Positions 1 to 9,910 are shown, counted from the stretch's first letter. The stretch is 64,000 bases of DNA from Chitinophaga sp. (GCF_019236475.1 NZ_JAFAIX010000006.1:175062-239061), one strand, 5' to 3'. The notes: generated from the sequence alone by a model not told the origin. Translations and numbers: made by a program.

Positions 1-1
1 C

Positions 2-2359
2 AGCTTTGGTCCTAAGTTCACAGGCGAACCAATGCAGTATTTCGACGGTACTATCCGTCCTTACAGCGCGGTACCCAATAACTTTATGAGCCTGTTCAAA
101 AATGGTAACTCCAACAGAACAAACGTAGCTATTTCTGGTGCTAATGATAAAGGTAGTATGCGTCTCTCCTATACCAACATGGGTTATGATGATGTTCTGG
201 AAAACTCATGGCAGAAACAGAATACCTTCAGCTTCAATGGTACAATGAAGGCTTCCAAATTTGCTACTTTCGAAGTAACTTCTAACCTGTACAACGTTAA
301 AACCAACAACCGCCGCCCTTCTATCGACGGCCTGGTGGCTTGGGGTATGAACAGGGATTATCCATTAGCACAACTTCGTCAGTTCTACCGCGACTCAACT
401 GGTCACAGACCAGACCTGGATGCCGCAGGCTTGCCAAACATGATCACGAAACTGTTTGACTTCTGGTGGAATCAGTATGATAACTTCAACACTGATACCA
501 AAACTCACTTGATTTCTTCTGCAAGAGTAACCCTCAATTTTACCAAAGATATTTCTATGGTAACATTTGCAGGTCTGGATTATACCAATACGGACTTCGT
601 TAGTAAAGAAAAAGAAACTAGAATCGCTCCTAAAATGGTAGGTGGTACTTTTTCTATGAAAAGGGATAACTACTCCATCCAAACTTATCAATCACACTTT
701 ACTTACAATCACGACTTCCTCAACAATAACCTGCATGTTTATGCACTCGCAGGTGGTGCTGTGCAACAGGATAATTATAACAGCATTTTTGCCAGCACAA
801 CTGGTGGTTTCCGCGTACCAGGCTGGTTCTCCCTGGATAACAGTGCCAGCTTCCCAGATCTGGGTAATGCTGGTAAAGCAAGATCCGCTTCCAGAGGTAG
901 CCGTATCGTTTACAGCGCCTTCGGATCTCTCCAACTGGCTTGGAAAGACCGCTACTTCATTGAGGCAACTGATCGTACTGACTGGAACTCTACCCTGTAT
1001 CCAAAGTATAACCACTTCAATTATCCTAGCTTGTCTTTCACCTGGGATTTCACCAAGGATATCCGAATTCCAAAACTTAACTACGGTAAATTCCGTATCG
1101 GTTGGGCGGACGTTGGTAAAGGTACCAACGACAACTACTTCGCTTACAGATACTACGACGTGAACAGTATCGTTGGTTATAACAACGCTACTACCATTAT
1201 CGGTATGGAATCCCTGTTCGCCAATGAACTGTTGCCAGAACGTAAACGCGAATATGAAGTAGGTTTCGAAGCAGGTTTCTTTGAGAAAAACCGTATGTCT
1301 GTAGACTTCTCTTTCTACACCAACAACGTATACAACCAGATCATGGCGGTTAAACTGTCTAACGCTACTGGTGCTAAAGAAATCCGTATCAATGCTGGTA
1401 ACGTGAAAAACTGGGGTTATGAACTGGCCCTGAAAGGAACGCCTGTATTAACTAGAGATTTCTCCTGGATGGTAGGCATCACTGCTGCCGCACAGCGCTC
1501 CAAAGTGTTGAAACTCTATCCTGGTATTAATACCAATCCTATCAGCGGTAACGATGGTTTCAAAGTGGTGGCACGCGAAGGCCGTCCTGTTAATGAAATC
1601 CAAATGTTCGATTACCTGAAGGATGATAAAGGAAATAAAATTGTGGATGCAAATGGTCTGTACCAGTTGAGCAGCCAGATGACCACTGTAGGTAATGCAC
1701 AGGCAAAAGTACTGGGCGGTGTCTTCTCTGACTTCAAGTATAAAAACATTACGCTGCACCTCGGATTGGATTATAAATTCGGTGGACAAATCTTCTCTTA
1801 CACCAACTACTACCTGACTGGTCTGGGCGTTACTAAAAATACCCTCGCATACAGAGATACAGAACATGGTGGTCTGACTTATTACATCGATAAAAATACC
1901 AACCAGAACGTAGCATGGACCAGCGGCCAACCTGCACCTGCCCAGGCTAAGAATGGCAGACTGTACTACGACGGTATCATCCTGGATGGTGTGAAAGCTG
2001 TAACTGATGCAAATGGTAAAACCACTTATGAGAAGAATGATCGCATTGCTTCCTCCACGCAATATTACCAGACTTACATCAGCGATATGAGTAGCGGATG
2101 GGGTCCGGACAGATTGTTCAAAAATGATTATATCAAACTGCGTGAACTGTCTGTTGCATATGATCTGCCTCGTAAATGGCTACAACCAATTCATCTGCAA
2201 GGTGTAAAAGTAACAGCCGCTGCGCGTAACCTGTTCTACCTGTATAAAACATTACCAAACGTAGATCCTGAGTCCACACTGGGTACTGATATCTATATCG
2301 AGAATTCATTCTACCCTTCCGTGCGTTCTTATAGTGTTGGTGTAAATGTTAGTTTCTAA
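2..2359 (+). CDS. SusC/RagA-type TonB-dependent outer-membrane transporter, 5' truncated by window edge
   Basis: This is the C-terminal part (about 785 residues) of a SusC-like TonB-linked outer-membrane beta-barrel. These proteins import oligosaccharides or other nutrients together with a lipoprotein lid. The frame is open from base 2, so the signal peptide, carboxypeptidase-like domain and plug lie upstream of the window. What is visible is barrel sequence rich in aromatic and Asn residues, with a stretch YFIEATDRTDWNSTLYP typical of SusC barrels and a C-terminus ending in aromatic Phe (VGVNVSF), as expected for outer-membrane insertion. A SusD-like lipoprotein follows after 18 bases, forming a susCD pair. 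The first ATG in the frame (base 32) is internal, not a start. The substrate cannot be told from sequence. Confidence 0.95.
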   Translation, partial: SFGPKFTGEPMQYFDGTIRPYSAVPNNFMSLFKNGNSNRTNVAISGANDKGSMRLSYTNMGYDDVLENSWQKQNTFSFNGTMKASKFATFEVTSNLYNVKTNNRRPSIDGLVAWGMNRDYPLAQLRQFYRDSTGHRPDLDAAGLPNMITKLFDFWWNQYDNFNTDTKTHLISSARVTLNFTKDISMVTFAGLDYTNTDFVSKEKETRIAPKMVGGTFSMKRDNYSIQTYQSHFTYNHDFLNNNLHVYALAGGAVQQDNYNSIFASTTGGFRVPGWFSLDNSASFPDLGNAGKARSASRGSRIVYSAFGSLQLAWKDRYFIEATDRTDWNSTLYPKYNHFNYPSLSFTWDFTKDIRIPKLNYGKFRIGWADVGKGTNDNYFAYRYYDVNSIVGYNNATTIIGMESLFANELLPERKREYEVGFEAGFFEKNRMSVDFSFYTNNVYNQIMAVKLSNATGAKEIRINAGNVKNWGYELALKGTPVLTRDFSWMVGITAAAQRSKVLKLYPGINTNPISGNDGFKVVAREGRPVNEIQMFDYLKDDKGNKIVDANGLYQLSSQMTTVGNAQAKVLGGVFSDFKYKNITLHLGLDYKFGGQIFSYTNYYLTGLGVTKNTLAYRDTEHGGLTYYIDKNTNQNVAWTSGQPAPAQAKNGRLYYDGIILDGVKAVTDANGKTTYEKNDRIASSTQYYQTYISDMSSGWGPDRLFKNDYIKLRELSVAYDLPRKWLQPIHLQGVKVTAAARNLFYLYKTLPNVDPESTLGTDIYIENSFYPSVRSYSVGVNVSF

Positions 2360-2377
2360 TTAGAAAAATGCTGACAA

Positions 2378-4093
2378 ATGAAAATTAATCTCTCTAAAAT
2401 ATTTATTGGCTTATGTCTTGGCGCTTCGCTGACATCCTGCCAGAAAGAACTGGAAGATCAGTTCAAAAATCCTGAGAAATCCAATCCGCCATTAGATCAG
2501 AAATGGTCTGGTATGTTTACCGCTACGATGTATGGCTGGAAATTATATGTAGGCGACTATGGCGAATGGTATTGGATGATGAATCCAGGTACCGGTATTC
2601 CTGGGTATGCGCAGATTTCACAACGCTACATTACTTCCCGTTATAGCTGGTTCAGTACTTATGATGATCTGACCACTGGTAATGGTTTCAGTGATAACGC
2701 CATTAGGGATTATTTTAACTCCTTCTACAGAAACACCCGCAACTTCGGGGAAATGAGGGACTTATACGCCACAGCTCCTGCTGATCAGCGTAATGAAGCC
2801 ATGTTTTATCTGAAGCTGACCACTGTAGTAAGAGACTATGGTGCGCTGAAGCTGATTGATTTGGTGAATAATATTCCTTTTACAGAGTCCTGGCAAGGTA
2901 CTTCCGGTGTATTCTTTCCAAAGTACGACGATGCACAGAAAACTACAGAGATTATTCTCGGAGAGCTGAAAAGCATCGCGGATACACTGCCTACGCTGTA
3001 TAATAATCTTTCGGTTGCCAATAAATCCGATTTCGTAAAACAGGATTTCGCATCGAAAGGAGATATCAATATGTGGATTCAGTACATCAGCATGTTGCGT
3101 ATAAGATATGCAGTACGTATTTCAGGTGTAAATCCTACACTTGCAAAACAAGTCCTGAGCGAAGAATTAAGCAAACCGAGACCGTCAAAAGACCTCGTAT
3201 GGCAGATGCCATTCGTGGCGGATCCTAAGAGTGGCGGTACCTGGGAGCGTGGCTGGTACGAAAATTCATTTGCTTCTTTCGTTCCGAATACTATCCTGAA
3301 ACGCATGAATTTTGGAACTGATAAATATGAACCAGGCGTAGATGATCCTCGTCTGCCAGTAATCGCCATGCCTACAAAATATAGCGATTACCGTGGCGTT
3401 TCCATGAATGCAGATGCTCAGGAAGCTGCTTACCTGGCAGGGGATAAGTATTATGTTGGCGCAGACGACTTAAATTCTTCCCTCGCACAGAATTCCAAGT
3501 CCATGTATAACCATGCTACCTACCACCGCAATACCATGCCTGGCAACTGGATGACATTGGGAGAACTGGATCTGCTGCTGGCTGAAATTGCACTGAAAGG
3601 ACTGGGTACAACTGGTAAAACAGCAGGTGAACATATTGCAGACGCAGTAGTGCATTCAACTGCTTATTGGTACTGGGTAAATGGCCTGAGCCCATATGAG
3701 AAAACTTCCGTACTCCATCCTGCTACTCCTGATGCCGCCACTGTAGCTACTTATGCCGCTACCGTACGTGCTAAATTCGATGCCGCCAGCAGTGTGGAGG
3801 ATAAAATGGAAATCCTAATGCAGCAGAAATACATCCATCTGAATCTGCCAGGTACCATGGAACTCTTTGCGGAACTCCGTCGTACCCGCCATCCGAAATT
3901 AGAACCATTCACTTTCGGTGGTAAGGCAATGAAACCGGTGGCGGAAAGGATTCGCTACCCAAGTACCGAATTCCAAACCAATACCGACAATTATCTGAAA
4001 GTGAAGGCAGATGACAATTTCTCTTCTCCGATCTTCTGGGTACCTACGGATAAACGCGCGGAATCCTACTATCGTAACGATTATAACTATTAA
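2378..4093 (+). CDS. SusD/RagB-like nutrient-binding outer-membrane lipoprotein
   Basis: A 571-residue surface lipoprotein that would act as the substrate-binding lid of the SusC transporter encoded just upstream. The N-terminus is a lipoprotein signal peptide with lipobox LTSC (Cys21), followed by KELEDQFKNPEKSNP. The F-x-NP motif right after the lipidated Cys resembles the SusD-like_2 subfamily. The rest is the usual alpha-helical TPR-like SusD body with many Trp and Tyr residues. The 18-base gap after the susC stop implies co-transcription, and a strong terminator follows. The ligand is unknown. No sigma or anti-sigma regulator lies beside this pair. Confidence 0.95.
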   Translation: MKINLSKIFIGLCLGASLTSCQKELEDQFKNPEKSNPPLDQKWSGMFTATMYGWKLYVGDYGEWYWMMNPGTGIPGYAQISQRYITSRYSWFSTYDDLTTGNGFSDNAIRDYFNSFYRNTRNFGEMRDLYATAPADQRNEAMFYLKLTTVVRDYGALKLIDLVNNIPFTESWQGTSGVFFPKYDDAQKTTEIILGELKSIADTLPTLYNNLSVANKSDFVKQDFASKGDINMWIQYISMLRIRYAVRISGVNPTLAKQVLSEELSKPRPSKDLVWQMPFVADPKSGGTWERGWYENSFASFVPNTILKRMNFGTDKYEPGVDDPRLPVIAMPTKYSDYRGVSMNADAQEAAYLAGDKYYVGADDLNSSLAQNSKSMYNHATYHRNTMPGNWMTLGELDLLLAEIALKGLGTTGKTAGEHIADAVVHSTAYWYWVNGLSPYEKTSVLHPATPDAATVATYAATVRAKFDAASSVEDKMEILMQQKYIHLNLPGTMELFAELRRTRHPKLEPFTFGGKAMKPVAERIRYPSTEFQTNTDNYLKVKADDNFSSPIFWVPTDKRAESYYRNDYNY

Positions 4094-4125
4094 ACTTTTC
4101 CTTTATAAGCAAGGTTAGCCCCAAG

Positions 4126-4154
4126 ATCCTGCCCTGAAAAGGGCAGGATTTCTT
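4126..4154 (+). terminator. Rho-independent terminator after the first susCD pair
   Basis: A perfect 10-bp stem (ATCCTGCCCT / AGGGCAGGAT, 4126-4135 with 4140-4149) is closed by a GAAA tetraloop and followed by TTCTTATTTT. It lies 33 bases after the susD stop. Confidence 0.9.
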
Positions 4155-4252
4155 ATTTTAACCCCGAGTAATGCTATTTTAATTTAATAACATATTATTT
4201 TCACACTGTTTACAAACAGTTAACAGAAAATAAAAAAATTGTTAATTCTTTT

Positions 4253-4282
4253 TTGACAATCTCAGAATTATAGCTATGTTTG
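4253..4282 (+). promoter_or_regulatory. Bacteroidota-type promoter of the second susCD operon
   Basis: TTG at 4253-4255, a 19-bp spacer, then TATGTTTG at 4275-4282 match the TTG-N19-TANNTTTG consensus of the primary sigma factor in Bacteroidota. A start near 4289 would give a leader of about 440 nt before the susC ATG at 4728. This leader contains the duplicated structured unit described separately. Confidence 0.75.
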
Positions 4283-4302
4283 GTTTGTTATTTTCAGCAA
4301 CC

Positions 4303-4515
4303 AGCTTGAAACTTGTAAACGTGAATTATGAATTTTTGTGAGAGAGATACTACAAGTTTTTTTTATTAGTAGTTGCTAAAACGTTTTACTGCTGGACTTT
4401 CCAGCCACGCTATTAAACTTGTACTTGTGAACGTTGAATTTTGTGAAATCGATACGCTACAGGTTTTTTTTATTAGTAGTATGCTAAAACGTTTTACTAC
4501 TGGTGTTTTACCAAC
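4303..4515 (+). repeat. Tandem duplicated 107-nt structured unit in the susC leader
   Basis: Two copies (about 4303-4408 and 4409-4515, offset 106-107 nt) share a stem arm AAACTTGTA, a matching arm TACAAGTTT or TACAGGTTT, an exact run of eight T, then ATTAGTAGT, GCTAAAACGTTTTACT and a short final hairpin. Pairings are 4309-4317 with 4351-4359 and 4415-4423 with 4458-4466; AGTAGT 4368-4373 with ACTGCT 4388-4393 and 4475-4480 with ACTACT 4496-4501; GCTGG/CCAGC in copy 1 and TGGT/ACCA in copy 2. Where the copies differ inside stems the change keeps pairing through G-U wobble. This points to selection on RNA structure. No conserved reading frame spans both copies. Confidence 0.75.
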
Positions 4516-4519
4516 TATG

Positions 4520-4727
4520 CTGAAAGATTAGTTATGCCAACGGAATTACCGGGCGCGCGATGTCAAATTTTTAGAGAACGGATATTATTTAGAGACGGAA
4601 ACTTTTCGAGGACGGAAACCAAAATGCTTACTGGAACCTATTCCACTATGGAAGGATAACTGTATGGGTAGCCTCCTATATGCCATGTGACTGACTCACT
4701 TGTAATAAATTAAACCAAAAGGAAACT
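4520..4727 (+). other. Rest of the susC leader, with three short ACGGA repeats
   Basis: Between the duplicated unit and the susC start the leader carries three spaced GA-rich motifs, AGAGAACGGA (4573), AGAGACGGAAAC (4591) and GAGGACGGAAACC (4608). They could be binding sites for an RNA-binding protein. No ORF is supported here, and no clear Shine-Dalgarno precedes the ATG, only an A-rich stretch. Confidence 0.4.
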
Positions 4728-7700
4728 ATGCGAAGATCACTTCTTCTCGCCACGTTGCTTTTCTTATGCTGCGCTGTTACTGCATGGGCACAGAATAAGA
4801 AAGCTATTACGGGTACCGTAAAAGATGAAAAAGGAACACTGTTGCCTGGTGTAACAGTGAAAGAAAAAGGCACCGCCAATGGAACAATGTCCGCTGCCGA
4901 TGGTTCCTTCAAAATTTCTATCACTCCTAACGCTACACTGGTGCTGTCCTTCATCGGATACGCTAACCAGGAAATTGCTGTAGGCGACCAGTCTTCCATT
5001 GCAGTAGTGCTGAAAGAAGATAATAAAAACCTCAATGAAGTTGTCGTAACGGCATTGGGTATTAAACGTGAATCACGTAAACTGGGTTATGCCATCACTG
5101 AACTGAAAGGTGGTGATCTCGCAAAATCCAACCAGGTAAACCCGGTTGCTGCCCTCCAGGGTAAAGTTGCAGGTGTGGACATCTCTAGCGCTGCCGGTGG
5201 CCCGCAGGCCGCTCCACGTATCATTCTCCGTGGTGCTAAAACCCTGACTGGTAAAGACCAACCTATCTTCGTTATCGACGGTGTGATCTTCGAAAACGAT
5301 GTAACTGCCAACGACGTTAACTTCGGTAACGTACTGAAAAACATGAACCCGGATGACTATGAGTCAGTATCCGTGTTGAAAGGTGCTGCTGCTACCGCAT
5401 TATACGGTTCCCGCGCACTCAACGGTGCTATCCTCATCACCACTAAAAAAGGTGTGGCTAGAAAAGGTATCGGTGTGAACGTTAGCCAAACTGTACAGTT
5501 TGAAAAAGTATACCGCGGCCCTATCGATTTGCAGAATAGCTACGGTCAAGGTATCGATGGCGTATACGATAACCAATGGGGTGGTTACAGCTTCGGTTCC
5601 AAAATGGACGGTAGCGATGTGAAACTCCTCGATGGCTCTACTGCTAAATACGTTCCTCAGCCAAACAACGTAAAAGATCTTTACCAAACCGGTAAATACT
5701 ACAATACAAACGTTTCCATGGAAGGTGGTAATGATAAAGGTACTTTCCGCCTGTCTTACTCTCACCTGGATAACAACTCCGTTTCTCCTAACAACAGCTT
5801 CGGCAGAAACACCATCGCCTTCAAAGGTTCCCAGACTATCTCTAAAGTACTGAGCGCTGACCTGGGCGTAACTTATGCTAATTCAAAAACATTAAACCCT
5901 GACCGCCAGGGTGGTGACTATACCAGCTACAACATCGGTCGTAAATGGGTATATGTATTTCCTCGTAACTACAATCCTAACTACTGGAACCAAGCACAGA
6001 ACTACACCGGTCCTAACGGCGGTCGTGCTGATCTGGGTACTCACCCTGGTGCGGATTACTTCTTCCAGAATGCTTACAATAGCTGGACCCGCAAAGAAAA
6101 CCTCTTCATGGGTAACATCGCTGTAAACGTAACTGCTACTGACTGGCTGAAATTTATCCTGAAATCCAACTTCTCCAACGAGCAGTCTGCCGACGAACGT
6201 AAAGAAGCTGGTACCGGTCCTAACTTTACCGGTGCTGATGGCCTCTACATGCAAGCTGGTGTAAACAAAACACAATATACCTTTACTGGTCTCGCTCAAA
6301 TCACTCCTAAAATGGGTAAAAAATGGGACGGTTCCATGCTGACCCTGGGTGCTGAAACCTGGAACAGCGGTATTGGTAAACAATACAATAACGCCACCAC
6401 CGGTGGTCTGCGTATTCCGTTCATGTACGATCTGAGCAACAGTATCGGTGCTATTTCTGTAAACAATGATCCGCTGCTGCGCAAACGTATCAACTCTCTG
6501 TTCTTTGCTGCCAGCTTCGCTTACAATAATGAACTGTTCCTGGATGTAACCGGCCGTAACGACTGGTCTTCTTCACTGACTTACCCTAGAGGTAGCATCG
6601 GTCATACTACCAATGGTTACTTCTATCCTTCTGTAAGTGCTGCATGGGAATTCACCCAGACACTGAAAGGTAGCATGCCTTCATGGGTTAGCTATGGTAA
6701 ACTCCGTGGATCATATGCACTGGTAGGTGGTGATACCGATCCATACACTATCAACGCCGGTTACTACAACTCTGGCTACTTCAATGGCGCCAGCACTAAC
6801 GGTAGCAGCCCATTACCACTGATCACCTTCTATCCAAGCGGTCAGTTGCCTAACATGAACCTGAAACCTTCTATGGCAAAAAGCTGGGAGTTCGGTGCTA
6901 ATGTTCGTTTCCTGAATAACAGACTGGGTATCGATGCGGCCTGGTATCGCACAATTGCTTACAACCAGATTCTCCCTCTGACCGCTACCATGGAAAGTGG
7001 TGTTAGTAGCCGCTTGATTAATGCCGGTAGAATGTTGAACAGAGGTATTGAACTCGCAATCAACGGTACTCCAATCCAAAATAAAAACTTTACCTGGGAT
7101 GTTACCCTGAATGGTAGCCGCAACAAGAATAAAGTCCTCGAATTGGTGGATGGCTTAACCAGTTACACTCTGGGTAGCGATCAAAACGTAGATGCTGTTG
7201 CACAGGTAGGTGGTGCCTACGGTAATCTGGTTACAAACTATGGTTATACCCGCAACGCTGCTGGTCAGCCAATCATCACCCTGAACGGTGCTGGCGCTGA
7301 CTTCCCTGCTCAATTCAAACGCGGTTATGCAGTAGTTGGTAATATCCAGCCTAACTGGAATTTGGGTTTCAATAACACATTCTCCTATAAAAACTGGTCA
7401 CTGGGCGTACTCGTACAGGCTCGTATCGGTGGCGACTTCTTCTCTGCTTCTCACCAATATGGTACTGGCCGTGGTACTACTGCTAATACCGAAGCTGGTC
7501 GTGATGCTGCTCATGGTGGTCTGGCATGGACAGATGGTAATGGTACCAAACGTAACGACGGTATGCTGCCTGATGGCGTACTCGCTGACGGTACTACTGT
7601 TACTGTTGACGGTAAAGATGTTAATATCGGTGGCATGACCTACAAAGACGCTTATGCTAAAGGTTACGTTTCTCCACTTACTCCAATGCAGTACTACGGT

Positions 7701-7994
7701 ATGATTGGCGACTGGGGTATCGGTATCCGTGAAGCTTCTGTTTTTGATGCTTCTTATGTGGCACTGCGTGAAGTTTCTCTGGGTTACACATTGCCTAAAG
7801 AAATTGCTCAACGTCTGAAAATGCAAAGCCTCCGCGTATCTCTGGTAGGTCGTAACCTGGGTTACCTGTTTAATAACCTGCCTGATCATATTAATCCGGA
7901 AGCTGTTCGTAACAACGCAACATTTGCATTCTCTGAATATGGTGCTGTTCCGTTCATCCGTAACATCGGTGCTACTATCCAGATCGGATTCTAA
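4728..7994 (+). CDS. SusC/RagA-type TonB-dependent outer-membrane transporter (complete)
   Basis: A full-length 1088-residue SusC-family transporter. Domains in order: Sec signal peptide (residues 1-21, ending AWA before QNKK); a carboxypeptidase-D regulatory-like beta-sandwich (about 25-100, ITGTVKDEKGTLLPGVTV); a TonB-box-like segment LNEVVVTALGIKR (about 104-116); a plug domain (about 120-235, with FVIDGVIFE and VSVLKGAAATALYGSRALNG); and a 22-strand type barrel ending in Phe (IGATIQIGF). Together with the SusD lipoprotein 30 bases downstream it would take up a ligand, probably a glycan or peptide, using TonB energy. Its expression is probably controlled through the 440-nt structured leader. 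Codon use is like its neighbours. The substrate is not assignable. Confidence 0.97.
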   Translation: MRRSLLLATLLFLCCAVTAWAQNKKAITGTVKDEKGTLLPGVTVKEKGTANGTMSAADGSFKISITPNATLVLSFIGYANQEIAVGDQSSIAVVLKEDNKNLNEVVVTALGIKRESRKLGYAITELKGGDLAKSNQVNPVAALQGKVAGVDISSAAGGPQAAPRIILRGAKTLTGKDQPIFVIDGVIFENDVTANDVNFGNVLKNMNPDDYESVSVLKGAAATALYGSRALNGAILITTKKGVARKGIGVNVSQTVQFEKVYRGPIDLQNSYGQGIDGVYDNQWGGYSFGSKMDGSDVKLLDGSTAKYVPQPNNVKDLYQTGKYYNTNVSMEGGNDKGTFRLSYSHLDNNSVSPNNSFGRNTIAFKGSQTISKVLSADLGVTYANSKTLNPDRQGGDYTSYNIGRKWVYVFPRNYNPNYWNQAQNYTGPNGGRADLGTHPGADYFFQNAYNSWTRKENLFMGNIAVNVTATDWLKFILKSNFSNEQSADERKEAGTGPNFTGADGLYMQAGVNKTQYTFTGLAQITPKMGKKWDGSMLTLGAETWNSGIGKQYNNATTGGLRIPFMYDLSNSIGAISVNNDPLLRKRINSLFFAASFAYNNELFLDVTGRNDWSSSLTYPRGSIGHTTNGYFYPSVSAAWEFTQTLKGSMPSWVSYGKLRGSYALVGGDTDPYTINAGYYNSGYFNGASTNGSSPLPLITFYPSGQLPNMNLKPSMAKSWEFGANVRFLNNRLGIDAAWYRTIAYNQILPLTATMESGVSSRLINAGRMLNRGIELAINGTPIQNKNFTWDVTLNGSRNKNKVLELVDGLTSYTLGSDQNVDAVAQVGGAYGNLVTNYGYTRNAAGQPIITLNGAGADFPAQFKRGYAVVGNIQPNWNLGFNNTFSYKNWSLGVLVQARIGGDFFSASHQYGTGRGTTANTEAGRDAAHGGLAWTDGNGTKRNDGMLPDGVLADGTTVTVDGKDVNIGGMTYKDAYAKGYVSPLTPMQYYGMIGDWGIGIREASVFDASYVALREVSLGYTLPKEIAQRLKMQSLRVSLVGRNLGYLFNNLPDHINPEAVRNNATFAFSEYGAVPFIRNIGATIQIGF

Positions 7995-8024
7995 TCATGC
8001 TGTTTAACTCAAACAAAATTTAAA

Positions 8025-9725
8025 ATGAAGACTATAAATAAATTAGGAATTGGTGCAGCACTGGTTGGTTTAACCCTGACTTCCTGCACTAAAGGATTCG
8101 AGGATCTGAACCAGAATCCGAAGGTGAGTCCTTCTACCTCTCCTGAAATGATGCTTACTCTTCCTGGTAAAACAATCGTTGACCGCGATTTCGATTGGTT
8201 CTATGATTGTTACCAATACCAAATGCAGTGGATGCAATATGGCGTTCCTGCTCCTGGTTCTTCCCTGGGCCGTCTGTTCAGCCCGGAGAATACTAACAAT
8301 TTCTACAATGCTTTTTATACCAGTATCGGTCCAAACCTGGTAGATATCGACAGTACTGTTAGCAAAATGCCAGCGGCTTCCCGCGCTAACTTTGCTGAGG
8401 TCGTAGCTATCTCCAAAGTAATGAAGGTATATGCTGCCTGGAGAGTATCCGATGCAAATGGTAGTATCCCTTACAGTAAAGCCTTTGGCGCACGTTACGG
8501 TGGTACCTTTACCCCTGCATACGATAACCAGGAACAACTGTTCGATATCTGGGAAACTGAACTGAAGTCTGCATTGGCGGCATTCAACGCCAAATTGCCT
8601 AACCAGGTGAAAGCGACCAACTTCGATATCTACTACAATGGTAAGTCAGCAAACTGGGCTCAGGCTGCAAACGTATTGCGTCTGAAACTGGCTATGCGTC
8701 TGATGAGCAGAAACCCGCAGAAAGCTGCTGCTATCGCACAGGATGTAATGGCTAACCCTGCAGGTCTCTTCGCCAGCAATAATGATGAATGGAAATTTGT
8801 TTCCAGTCCAAATAACTTTGCGAAAAGCGGTAACTGGAACATGGGCAACAACCCATTAGTAGGCTCCAAAGGTATCATTGATTACATGGTAACCAGCAAT
8901 GACCCTCGTCTGCCACTGTTCTACGAAAAGAATGGTTATACCAAAGCGGCGTTTGACTCCCTGGTTGCAGGTGGTGTACTCGCTCCTGGTTCTGTATATC
9001 CTAACCAACAATATGTAGGTGCTCCGGCTTCTCCTGATAAACGTAAGGATCCGGCAAATGCAGGCTTCTTCGTAGTGAGAAACTACTCCATGACCTTCAA
9101 TGGTAAAACTGTTGGAAGAAAAATCGATACCGTTTCCTATATACAGCACCGTCTCTTCAACGCAGAAGCAGAAGGTCGTACGGCTGGTGTCTACACACAA
9201 CCTATCCTGACTTATGCTGAACAGTGTTTTATGATCGCTGAACTCTCCGTTCGCGGTATTATCACTGGTCAGGATGCTGCTACCTGGTACAACAATGGTA
9301 TCAAAGCCTCTGTTGCTGCTTACAATGATATGGCCCGTCTGGCTGATATCCAGGACTATACTCCGGTTAACAGCGCCGATGTAGATAAATACATCGCCAA
9401 CGCTAACGTAGCATTGACTGGCAATCAGGCTTCTGATCTGGAAAAAATTGATATCCAGATATTCCTGAACCACTTCAAATCTCCTTGGGAAGCTTGGGGT
9501 TCTTGGAAAAGAACAGGTTATCCTAAAGCTGGTGGTATCCTGAACCTGGAACCAATGGTTTCCAATGGTACTACCATGACCCTGCCTCGTCGTTGGGCAC
9601 TGCCTCGTCCTACTGTTGTAGAACAACAAACAAACTGGCAGAATGCTATCACCGATATGCAGAAAACCGGCCAATACGGCGATATGAATGATTATACCGG
9701 CCGTGTTTGGTGGGATATGAAATAA
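8025..9725 (+). CDS. SusD/RagB-like nutrient-binding outer-membrane lipoprotein
   Basis: A 566-residue lipoprotein partner of the upstream SusC. The signal peptide has lipobox LTSC (Cys21), followed by TKGFEDLNQNPKVSP. The DLNQNP motif is characteristic of the SusD-like_2 subfamily. The remaining helical body, with conserved WARAANVLRLKLAMR-like and NDPRLP elements, is typical of SusD proteins with TPR-like scaffolds. It should sit on the cell surface as the lid of the SusC barrel. A GAAA-loop terminator follows 46 bases after the stop, closing this two-gene operon. Ligand unknown. Confidence 0.95.
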   Translation: MKTINKLGIGAALVGLTLTSCTKGFEDLNQNPKVSPSTSPEMMLTLPGKTIVDRDFDWFYDCYQYQMQWMQYGVPAPGSSLGRLFSPENTNNFYNAFYTSIGPNLVDIDSTVSKMPAASRANFAEVVAISKVMKVYAAWRVSDANGSIPYSKAFGARYGGTFTPAYDNQEQLFDIWETELKSALAAFNAKLPNQVKATNFDIYYNGKSANWAQAANVLRLKLAMRLMSRNPQKAAAIAQDVMANPAGLFASNNDEWKFVSSPNNFAKSGNWNMGNNPLVGSKGIIDYMVTSNDPRLPLFYEKNGYTKAAFDSLVAGGVLAPGSVYPNQQYVGAPASPDKRKDPANAGFFVVRNYSMTFNGKTVGRKIDTVSYIQHRLFNAEAEGRTAGVYTQPILTYAEQCFMIAELSVRGIITGQDAATWYNNGIKASVAAYNDMARLADIQDYTPVNSADVDKYIANANVALTGNQASDLEKIDIQIFLNHFKSPWEAWGSWKRTGYPKAGGILNLEPMVSNGTTMTLPRRWALPRPTVVEQQTNWQNAITDMQKTGQYGDMNDYTGRVWWDMK

Positions 9726-9771
9726 GTAATCATTTTGTGATGATTAGATAGTACAGTAAAGAGTGAAGAAG

Positions 9772-9802
9772 AATCCCTCGCGAAAGCGGGGGATTTCTTT
9801 TT
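9772..9802 (+). terminator. Rho-independent terminator after the second susCD pair
   Basis: Stem AATCCCTCGC (9772-9781) pairs with GCGGGGGATT (9786-9795), including one wobble, around a GAAA loop, then TCTTTTTT. It uses the same tetraloop as the terminator at 4126. Confidence 0.88.
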
Positions 9803-9804
9803 TA

Positions 9805-9910
9805 CATCTCCCGCCTCCCTGTCATCCGTGCCCACTGAGCAAGGAACCTAAAACATTAAACTCTTCCGCCAGTCATCCCTACCCGCTGAGCAGGGAACCT
9901 AAAACATTAA
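9805..9910. repeat. Two decayed tandem copies of the double-hairpin element's first arm
   Basis: Two units of about 50 bp, each with a GTCATCC...GAGCA(A/G)GGAACCTAAAACATTAAA pattern, precede the intact double hairpin at 9911. Each resembles its first stem (GTCGGCCCTGCCC) with the pairing partly lost. They look like degenerate copies of the same repeat. A small open frame running through them is an artefact of the repeats. Confidence 0.55.

Noticed and set aside
692..1015. Long open frames antisense to susC and other large genes
   Set aside because: They overlap strongly supported genes in the opposite strand, have no signal or domain, and follow the codon bias of the real gene.
4328..4369. 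Short ATG frames inside the susC leader unit
   Set aside because: Copy 1 can be read as a 13-codon peptide, but the frame is not kept in copy 2, whereas the stem pairings are. The signal is RNA structure rather than a leader peptide.
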